A DNA stretch of 64,000 bases from Holophaga sp. Its GTDB lineage: Bacteria > Acidobacteriota > Holophagae > Holophagales > Holophagaceae. Both the position numbers and the translations under genes were made by a program. The stretch lies in NCBI GenBank assembly GCA_016715205.1, contig JADKBC010000049.1, positions 1-64,000 of the forward strand. Direction: 5' to 3'. This document shows positions 57,994 through 64,000 of this stretch, one piece after another (the stretch's first letter is position 1; each line of letters starts with the position of its first letter). The notes beneath the pieces are model-generated. The model did not search any database, was not told the DNA's origin, and saw only the letters and a program-made list of their open reading frames with translations.

Positions 57994-58905
57994 TTAGTTG
58001 CCAGACACATGGATCATGTCTGTGAAAAGGCGCATGCGTTCCTGGATGCGCGCCATGGTGAGCGTTTCGAGCTGGGCGGTGCCAAAGGCCTCCACCGTGA
58101 AACTGGCCATGACGGTGCCGGCTAAGGTGGCCTTTTTAAGGCTCTGAAGATCCAGGGTTTCCACGGAGGCCAAATAGCCCAGGAAGCCCCCAGCAAAGGT
58201 GTCACCAGCGCCGGTGGGATCCAACACATCTTCCAATGGGAAGGCCGGGGCCATGAAATACCCTTCCGGCGTGAACAGGGAAACACCGTGCTCACCGCGC
58301 TTCACGACCAGAATACTGGGCCCCAGGGTCCGGATCTTCTGGTAGGCCTTCACGAGATTTCGCTCGCCGCTGAGACTGCGGGCTTCGGTTTCGTTCACCA
58401 GCAGGATATCGATTTCCTTGAGGACCGCCAGCAGCGCATCCTTGGAGCCCTCGATCCAGAAGTTCATGGTGTCCAGGGCGATCCAGCGAGGACGCTGGGC
58501 CATTTGCTTGACGACATCCAACTGCAACACGGGATCAATGTTGCCGAGGAACAGGAAGGGCGCAGAGCAGCTTTGCTCCGGCAGCACCGGACGGAACCCC
58601 GCGAACACGTTGAGGTGAGTTTCCAGGGTTTTGGCTTCGTTCAGATCCTGGCCGTATTCCCCCTTCCAGTGGAAGCTTTTGCCAGGCACCTGCACTAGGC
58701 CATCCAGGCCGATGGGTCGGCCTTCAAAGACCTTGAAATGTTCAGGGCCGAAGTCCTGGCCCACGACAGCCACGATCTCCACGGGGCGGAAATGGCTGGC
58801 GCTCAGGGAAAAGTAGCTGGCCGAGCCGCCCAGAATGTTTTCCCGGCGACCAAACGGGGTCTCCAGGTCATCGAAGGCGACACTTCCGACGGCGAGCAGG
58901 CTCAT
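57994..58905 (-). CDS. PfkB-family kinase, probable adenosine kinase
   Basis: 303 residues. Ribokinase fold with GGSASYFSLSASHF early and the anion-hole/catalytic DPTGAGDTFAGGFLGYLA near 240. Its place between ahcY, which releases adenosine from SAH, and metK makes adenosine the natural substrate. PfkB members are not separable by motif alone, so a sugar is still possible. GGAG precedes the ATG. Confidence 0.82.
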   Translation of the reverse strand: MSLLAVGSVAFDDLETPFGRRENILGGSASYFSLSASHFRPVEIVAVVGQDFGPEHFKVFEGRPIGLDGLVQVPGKSFHWKGEYGQDLNEAKTLETHLNVFAGFRPVLPEQSCSAPFLFLGNIDPVLQLDVVKQMAQRPRWIALDTMNFWIEGSKDALLAVLKEIDILLVNETEARSLSGERNLVKAYQKIRTLGPSILVVKRGEHGVSLFTPEGYFMAPAFPLEDVLDPTGAGDTFAGGFLGYLASVETLDLQSLKKATLAGTVMASFTVEAFGTAQLETLTMARIQERMRLFTDMIHVSGN

Positions 58906-58926
58906 GGGATCTCCAAGGGGCAGAAA

Positions 58927-60330
58927 CTAGTAGCGGTAGTTCTCAGTCTTGTAGGGCCCGTCGGCGTTCACGCCGATATAGGCAGCCTGCTGCTCGCTGA
59001 GCCGGGTGAGCTCGGCGTTCAGTTTTCGCAGCTGAAGTAATGCGACTTTTTCGTCCAGATGCTTGGGCAGGGTGTAGACGCCAATGGCGTACTGGCCGCG
59101 CTTGGTCCACAGCTCGATCTGGGCCAGGGTCTGATTCGCGAAGGACGAACTCATGACGTAGCTCGGATGTCCCGTGCCGCAGCCCAGATTCACCAGGCGG
59201 CCCTTGGCGAGCAGGATGATCCGCTTGCCATCCGGGAAGATCACGTGATCCACCTGGGGTTTAATCTCGTCCCACTGGTATTTCTCGATGCCCGCCACAT
59301 CGATCTCACTATCAAAGTGGCCGATGTTGCAAACGATGGACTGATCCTTCATGGCGGCCATGTGATTGTGGGTGATGACATGGTAGTTGCCAGTGGCGGT
59401 CACAAAGATATCGGCCTTGTCCGCCGCGTAATCCATGGTGACCACGCGATAGCCTTCCATGGCTGCCTGCAAGGCGCAAATGGGGTCGATTTCCGTGACC
59501 CAGACCTGGGCACGCAGGGCGCTCAGGGCCTGGGCGCAGCCCTTGCCCACATCGCCATAGCCACACACCACGGCGATCTTGCCCGCGATCATGACATCGG
59601 TGGCGCGCTTGATGCCGTCCACCAGGGATTCGCGGCAGCCGTAGAGGTTGTCGAACTTGCTCTTGGTCACGCTGTCGTTGACGTTGATGGCGGGGAACTT
59701 CAGATCGCCCTTCTTGTGCATTTCGTAAAGGCGGTGCACGCCGGTGGTGGTTTCTTCCGTCACGCCTTGGATGGCGGCCAATTGCTTGGAATACCAGCCG
59801 GGATGAGCGGCCAGTTGCCGTTTGATGGAGGCAAAGAGCACGCGGGCTTCTTCGCTATCCGGGTGATCAAGCACGCTCAGATCTTTTTCAGCACGGGCAC
59901 CCAGGTGGATCAGGAGCGTGGCGTCGCCGCCATCGTCCAGGATCATGTTGGGTGTGCCCTCGGCAAATTCAAAAATGCGGTGGGTGTAATCCCAGTAATC
60001 CTCCAGGCTTTCGCCTTTGATGGCGAAGACGGGTGTGCCGCCCGCGGCAATGGCGGCGGCAGCGTGGTCCTGGGTGCTGTAGATGTTGCAACTGGCCCAG
60101 CGGACCTCGGCACCCAAGGCTTTCAGCGTCTCGATGAGCACCGCCGTTTGGATGGTCATGTGCAGCGATCCGGCGATTCGGGCGCCCTTCAGCGGCTGGG
60201 TGGCGGCATACTCTTCGCGGATCACCATCAATGCCGGCATTTCAGATTCGGCGATAGCGATCTCTTTGCGGCCCCAATCCGCCAGGGCAAGATCCGCGAT
60301 GCGGTATTCGGTGGGAGTGGAAATGGTCAT
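58927..60330 (-). CDS. ahcY: S-adenosylhomocysteine hydrolase
   Basis: 467 residues, usual length. AGSLHMTIQTAVLIETLKALG near the N-terminus, VNDSVTKSKFDNLYGCRESL (substrate Lys/Asp), and the NAD-binding VVCGYGDVGKGCAQAL. The C-terminus ends in DGPYKTENYRY, with the Lys-Tyr that reaches the neighbour's NAD site. It splits SAH to homocysteine and adenosine, keeping methyltransferases active. GGAG precedes MTISTP. It is behind a SAH riboswitch and leads the operon with the PfkB kinase and metK. Confidence 0.97.
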   Translation of the reverse strand: MTISTPTEYRIADLALADWGRKEIAIAESEMPALMVIREEYAATQPLKGARIAGSLHMTIQTAVLIETLKALGAEVRWASCNIYSTQDHAAAAIAAGGTPVFAIKGESLEDYWDYTHRIFEFAEGTPNMILDDGGDATLLIHLGARAEKDLSVLDHPDSEEARVLFASIKRQLAAHPGWYSKQLAAIQGVTEETTTGVHRLYEMHKKGDLKFPAINVNDSVTKSKFDNLYGCRESLVDGIKRATDVMIAGKIAVVCGYGDVGKGCAQALSALRAQVWVTEIDPICALQAAMEGYRVVTMDYAADKADIFVTATGNYHVITHNHMAAMKDQSIVCNIGHFDSEIDVAGIEKYQWDEIKPQVDHVIFPDGKRIILLAKGRLVNLGCGTGHPSYVMSSSFANQTLAQIELWTKRGQYAIGVYTLPKHLDEKVALLQLRKLNAELTRLSEQQAAYIGVNADGPYKTENYRY

Positions 60331-60410
60331 GGCACGCTCCGAATGAGGGCTGGGAACAGGGAGGAAGAGAATACCTCTTCCACTCACCCTTCAAACCCAA
60401 TTGGTTTGTC

Positions 60411-60499
60411 AGGTGAGCGCCGTTGTTCCATCCGGCAACGGAAGTTGCTACCGGTTCCGAGCCTGGGACACCTGGGTGCCTCGCAACGCTCCTCGGAGG
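60411..60499 (-). ncRNA. SAH riboswitch
   Basis: Read on the minus strand, CCTCCGAGGAGCGTTGCGA, then CCCAGGCTCGGAAC, then GGAACAACGGCGCTCACC. These are the three conserved blocks of the SAH (ahcY-type) element, in order and spacing. It lies 81 bp upstream of ahcY. SAH binding is expected to raise ahcY expression. Confidence 0.92.
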
Positions 60500-60502
60500 T
60501 GG

Positions 60503-60549
60503 ATAAGCCTACCAGAAACTCCGCTATTCAGAGCGCCTGGTCGGCTTAT
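60503..60549. terminator. Hairpin between SPFH gene and SAH riboswitch
   Basis: A 13-bp stem with one mismatch (60503-60515 with 60537-60549) and 21-nt loop lies just after the SPFH stop. A T run follows on the plus strand only, so its minus-strand strength is uncertain. It overlaps the expected ahcY promoter region. Confidence 0.5.
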
Positions 60550-60553
60550 TTTT

Positions 60554-61591
60554 CTAGCTCATTCCATGCTTTTTCATGATGGCGCCGCGCTGGGTGTCGA
60601 ATTCCGCTTGGGTGATGAGCTGAGAATCGAACAGGTCCTTCAAGTCGGTCAATTCTTCCTTGAGGCTTTTCGCCGGGGCGGCTGGGGCGGTTTGGCCCAT
60701 CTGGCCAAAACCCTGGTTCATTTGGGAGGCAGCTTGCCCCATCTGGGCGCCCATCATGTTGCCCATGCCAAAGCCCATTCCCACGCCCATACCCATGCCC
60801 GCCATCCCGCCCTGGTTCTGGGCGGCAAGGGGAATGGAATCAGCAACCTGCATTTGGGTGTAGGCGCCCATGACGGGGGCCATCATGCCCACGCTGGTGC
60901 GCTTGTCCATCATGGCTTCCACTTCTTCGGGAAGACTGATGTTCTCGATGAAGAGCTTGGAGCATTCCAGGCCCATGGTCTGGAATTCAGGATCCATCTT
61001 CTGGCGCAATAGATCTGAAATCTCATCATATTTGGCGGCCAGATCCAGGGCGGGGATCTTGGCTTCGCCCAGGGCGTCCGTGAACTTGCTGATCAGGCTC
61101 TTTCGCAGCTGTTCCTGGATATCCGCCACGGCGAAAACACCGTTGGTGCCCACCACATTCTTCAGGAAGCTCTTGCTGTCCTTGATGCGAATGGAATAGA
61201 TGCCGAAGGCGCGGATGCGCAACATGCCGAAATCCGCATCGCGCATCATGATCGGATTGGGCGTGCCCCAACCCAGGTCATTGAAGAGCTTGGTGTTCAG
61301 GAAGTAGACATCACTCTTGAAGGGGCTCTCGAAGCCGTACTTCCAGCCTTTGAGGGTGGCCAGGATGGGCAGATTCTGGGTGTTCAGGGTGTGGGTGCCT
61401 GGGGTAAAGGCATCCGCGAACTGCCCCTCGTTGACGAAGACGGCTTCCTGGCTTTCGCGCACCACCAGCTTGCCGCCGTTCTGGATTTCCTGGCCACGGA
61501 AGGGAAAACGCCAGGCCATCGTGTCATTCGAATCATCGAGCCACTCGAGGATGTCGAGGAATTGGGCTTTGCCCCAGTCCATCAAACCCAT
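60554..61591 (-). CDS. SPFH-domain protein with C-terminal SHOCT domain
   Basis: 345 residues of the YdjI-like group, often called virion-core-like in databases. SPFH/band-7 domain about 35-245 (VVRESQEAVFVNEGQFADAF; RAFGIYSIRIKDSKSFL). A Met/Gly/Gln-rich linker (about 268-310) follows. A SHOCT tail ends it (LKDLFDSQLITQAEFDTQR). No TM segment. Such proteins assemble on membranes or as scaffolds; precise role unknown. GGAGG precedes MGLMDW. Confidence 0.85.
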   Translation of the reverse strand: MGLMDWGKAQFLDILEWLDDSNDTMAWRFPFRGQEIQNGGKLVVRESQEAVFVNEGQFADAFTPGTHTLNTQNLPILATLKGWKYGFESPFKSDVYFLNTKLFNDLGWGTPNPIMMRDADFGMLRIRAFGIYSIRIKDSKSFLKNVVGTNGVFAVADIQEQLRKSLISKFTDALGEAKIPALDLAAKYDEISDLLRQKMDPEFQTMGLECSKLFIENISLPEEVEAMMDKRTSVGMMAPVMGAYTQMQVADSIPLAAQNQGGMAGMGMGVGMGFGMGNMMGAQMGQAASQMNQGFGQMGQTAPAAPAKSLKEELTDLKDLFDSQLITQAEFDTQRGAIMKKHGMS

Positions 61592-61714
61592 GTCATCCTC
61601 CAAGCGGTTGGCACCGCAGGACAAGTTTACGCACCAGGTCAAGGTCGGTAAGGCTGGCCCTGTGAAAATGCCGCCCTCTCCGCCCATTGGCGCCGCTGAG
61701 CCGCCGAGTGGAAA

Positions 61715-62032
61715 TCAGCGGTGGTTCTTGCCCGTCTTGGGATTTGGGATCCGGTCCTTGGTGTGCACCATGTGGGTGTCTGAGTCGATGGTGCAGCGCC
61801 AGCCTTTGTCTTCCCTCGGCATGTGCACATCCACTTCCCAGCCGCTCGTAGCCCCATTGAGATGGATGCGATGGGCGCTGACCGCGATGCCGCCCACTTC
61901 GCGCTCGGCAATATCCTTGGCCTCCTTGGCGGAATTGACGGGGCCTCCGCGCCGGGCCTGTTTTTTGTGGGTTGTGCCGCCAGCGGTCAGGACAAGCGCT
62001 GGCACCAGCAGCAGGGCTGCGGAACGCATCAT
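61715..62032 (-). CDS. Exported PepSY-like protein
   Basis: 105 residues. Signal peptide MMRSAALLLVPALVLTAG, then a PepSY-type domain (SAKEAKDIAEREVGGIAVSA; WEVDVHMPREDKGWRCTI). Such domains often inhibit or chaperone proteases, but none is adjacent here. 30 bp downstream of the formyltransferase gene. Ends in a basic tail. Confidence 0.75.
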   Translation of the reverse strand: MMRSAALLLVPALVLTAGGTTHKKQARRGGPVNSAKEAKDIAEREVGGIAVSAHRIHLNGATSGWEVDVHMPREDKGWRCTIDSDTHMVHTKDRIPNPKTGKNHR

Positions 62033-62062
62033 GAGGGGCCTCTTGGGAAGGAAAGAGACAGC

Positions 62063-62983
62063 TTAGAGGCGGAATTCGGGGATGTCCAGGCCTCGAAGCC
62101 AAACGGCATGATCGGTGGGCCGTTCACTTCGGCAATCGTCCTGGCGGAGGGCGTGCAACCGCAAGGCCCCATCCGCGAATCCCAAGAGCACACCCTCGGG
62201 TCTGGCAGAGAAATGCCCCGGCGGGCAGCCCTCTGCGGCGGGCAGGGCCCAGGGCACGCGCAGACAATGGGACCGTGATTCCAGGAAGGCGTTGGGCCAG
62301 GGATCGGCCACGGCCCGAACCTGGTTGAAGGCTTCTTGTACAGTCATGGAAAATTCCAGACGACTATCGGCAGGCTTGCGGCCACCAAAGTAGGTCGAGG
62401 GTCCCAGAGTCTTCTGGGAAATGGGTCTGGCGGTGCCCGCCACAAGGGCCGGGATAGTCGCCCGCACCAGGGCGCCACCGGCGGCGGCGGCTTTCATGGT
62501 CAGGCTCAAGGCCGTTTCATCCCAATCAATGGTGATCCGAGCTTGGGCATAGATGTCACCATCGTCCGGCTTGGGCGTCATGGCGTGCAAGGTCACGCCG
62601 GTTTCGGGTTCTCCCTTGACCAGCACCCAGTTGATGGGCGCGCGCCCGCGGTAGGCGGGGAGCAGGGAACCATGCAGGTTATAGGCACCCAACCGGGGAA
62701 GCGCCAGAAAGCGAGCCTGGATCATTTCCCGAAAGTAGAAACTGAGCAGTAAATCGGGCGAGGCAGCGCGGATGGCTTCAAACACCGAATCGGCATTGAA
62801 GTTTGCCTCCATGCGCACGGGAATCCCATGGCGCGCGGCCACGGCTGCGGGAGCTTCAAACCAGCCTTCATCAGCGGCCTGGGGGTAGGTGTAGAGCGCA
62901 GATACTTCAATGCCCGCCTCGAGCAAACCCTCCAGGGCCGCGCGCCCAACGGGGGAATAGGCGCAGACAATGGCAGTGGTCAT
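62063..62983 (-). CDS. Formyltransferase family protein (Fmt/ArnA-N-like)
   Basis: 306 residues. The 10-formyl-THF hydrolase/transferase core is clear: NLHGSLLPAYRGRAPINW carries the catalytic Asn and His (HGSLLP), and PDDGDIYAQ follows. The C-terminal OB-like domain fits. The start at MTTAIVCAYSPVGR has GGAG upstream. It may formylate an amino sugar, as in ArnA, or tRNA. No def/fmt partner or LPS gene is adjacent, so the substrate is open. Confidence 0.82.
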   Translation of the reverse strand: MTTAIVCAYSPVGRAALEGLLEAGIEVSALYTYPQAADEGWFEAPAAVAARHGIPVRMEANFNADSVFEAIRAASPDLLLSFYFREMIQARFLALPRLGAYNLHGSLLPAYRGRAPINWVLVKGEPETGVTLHAMTPKPDDGDIYAQARITIDWDETALSLTMKAAAAGGALVRATIPALVAGTARPISQKTLGPSTYFGGRKPADSRLEFSMTVQEAFNQVRAVADPWPNAFLESRSHCLRVPWALPAAEGCPPGHFSARPEGVLLGFADGALRLHALRQDDCRSERPTDHAVWLRGLDIPEFRL

Positions 62984-63194
62984 GCTCTGGGCTCCTCTAC
63001 AACACCCTTGCACCGAGCTGGGGTCGCCGAGCTAGTCTGGCACGAAGGCACCATAGGCTGCATGCGCTGAGGATGGGGCAACCCCCGCACCTTCGCGCGC
63101 AAAAAAGTGCAGTTCGCCCCAATGAGGCTTCTCCCGGGTAAACCTCCCATGGTGGAATGCGTGAATCTACTTATCTTGTGGGTGTGAGGTGTCC

Positions 63195-64000
63195 ATGTTC
63201 CTGCGTGCGGTAATGGTTTTGATCCTGGGCGCAGGAATGCTATGGGCATCGGGGGACCCCCTTGCGGCTCCTGAAGAAATCAAAACTTTCGCGCGCCGTG
63301 CCACAGCGAACCAAACGGGAACAAAGGCGAAATTACAGTCCCTGCTGGAAGCGGTTTTCCGGCCTGCAGAAGATGGTGGTTTGGGGATGACCTACGACAA
63401 CAGCCACACCCGCACCGTGTCAGAGGTATGGCAAGACCGAAAGGCCAACTGCCTGTCACTCACAGCATTTTATGTGGCCGCCTGTGACTCCATCGGCATC
63501 CAGGCCCGCTTTGCCGAGGCTCTGAACACCAATCGATGGCGCCGAGTCGGTTCGGTGGTTCGCTTGGAGCGCCACTTGGTGGCACTGATCCCAATGCTCC
63601 CTGTGGAGGATCTGGTCGCTGATTTCCTGCCACAGCTGCGGAAACGGGTTGGGGTTTACCGGGTGGCCATTCTCGACGTCCAAAGAGTCCGTTCCCTTTT
63701 TTATGCGAATCGAGCGGTGGAGGAAATGGACGCTGGCTCATTGTCCGGGGCCTTGGAGTCGGCCAAGGTTTCCATTACCTCTGATGCCTCCTTGAGTGTT
63801 GGTTGGAATATCTATGGCGTTGTTCTGAAGGCCAATGGTCAATCCCAGGAGGCGGAAGTGGCCTTCCGCAAAGCCCTTCTGTGCGACCCAAAGGACAGTT
63901 CAGCCATTGGAAACATGGAAACCTTGATGCGTGAACAGGGGCGTATCGAGGAGGCCTTTCGTTACCGAGTCATGGAAAACGATGTTCGGAAAAAGGACCC
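63195..64000 (+). CDS. Exported transglutaminase-like/TPR protein, 3' end cut by the window
   Basis: At least 268 residues, running off the end. Signal peptide MFLRAVMVLILGAGMLWAS, preceded by GAGGTG. A SirB1/transglutaminase-like core is seen at EVWQDRKANCLSLTAFYVAA, with a Cys in the right place, and GIQARFAEAL after it. TPR-like helices begin near residue 195 (SLSVGWNIYGVVLKANGQ; EAEVAFRKALLCDPKDSSA). Periplasmic or outer-surface role is likely; enzyme activity cannot be judged without the rest. Confidence 0.75.
   Translation, partial: MFLRAVMVLILGAGMLWASGDPLAAPEEIKTFARRATANQTGTKAKLQSLLEAVFRPAEDGGLGMTYDNSHTRTVSEVWQDRKANCLSLTAFYVAACDSIGIQARFAEALNTNRWRRVGSVVRLERHLVALIPMLPVEDLVADFLPQLRKRVGVYRVAILDVQRVRSLFYANRAVEEMDAGSLSGALESAKVSITSDASLSVGWNIYGVVLKANGQSQEAEVAFRKALLCDPKDSSAIGNMETLMREQGRIEEAFRYRVMENDVRKKD

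Overview
The window reads as an ordinary chromosomal segment of a GC-rich, Gram-negative-type bacterium. Outer-membrane and periplasmic proteins, lipoproteins and a periplasmic DNA ligase are encoded. Gene content and protein style (split one-carbon operons under SAM and SAH riboswitches, PilZ proteins, M4 proteases) fit Acidobacteriota, class Holophagae (Geothrix/Holophaga-like). That placement is inference from protein character, not from a search. I see no tRNA, rRNA, CRISPR array, insertion sequence or prophage. Coding density is high and most genes sit in short co-oriented runs.

Layout. 1-6.4 kb: rpoB (3' part) and rpoC with a strong terminator. 6.5-10.4 kb: a small zinc-ribbon membrane protein facing pnp and hflX. 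10.5-13.2 kb: a PilZ/pseudo-receiver protein, then a small protein and a propeller-like membrane protein. 13.2-15.3 kb: lpdA with two small downstream genes. 15.4-20.9 kb: a seven-TM protein, then a minus-strand run of TrmH-like methyltransferase, isocitrate dehydrogenase-type enzyme, HMG-CoA lyase-like enzyme and a CDF-like protein; a beta-barrel-like protein is divergent. 20.9-26.6 kb: a second PilZ/pseudo-receiver protein, an exported protein, recN and a diguanylate cyclase. 26.7-32.5 kb: a SAM-I riboswitch followed by metF fusion, [2Fe-2S] ferredoxin and metH. 32.5-42.9 kb: the accessory highlight, see below. 42.9-46.7 kb: UDG-like protein, periplasmic DNA ligase, RluA-type pseudouridine synthase, folD. 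47-52 kb: rimP-nusA-infB. 52-56.5 kb: a pseudopilin, a DUF4149-like protein, a lysine-less biotinyl-like domain, a CDF transporter, pyrC and a CPBP protease. 56.8-60.5 kb: a SAH riboswitch driving ahcY, an adenosine-kinase-like PfkB gene and metK. 60.5-64 kb: SPFH/SHOCT protein, PepSY protein, formyltransferase, and a truncated transglutaminase/TPR protein.

Most interesting region (33.1-42.9 kb). A membrane-spanning sigma-54 activator has an exported periplasmic-binding-protein-like sensor, TM segment, PAS, AAA+ domain with GAFTGA, and Fis HTH. It sits directly upstream of a five-gene operon: an ABM-domain protein, then two tandem copies of a lipoprotein plus secreted M4 metalloprotease pair. 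Between them lie a perfect 12-bp inverted repeat (candidate enhancer site) and a textbook -24/-12 promoter about 120 bp downstream. Each protease ends in a dockerin-like calcium loop, and each lipoprotein looks cohesin-like. This suggests a self-contained, sigma-54-switched system that displays proteases on the cell surface by a cohesin-dockerin clasp. The fold assignments are inference; the promoter, dyad, gene order and motifs are visible in the sequence.

Methyl cycle. The two riboswitch-controlled operons are complementary. The SAM-I switch governs methionine regeneration (metF, ferredoxin, metH). The SAH switch governs SAH hydrolysis, probable adenosine removal and SAM synthesis. folD supplies the one-carbon unit upstream of MetF.
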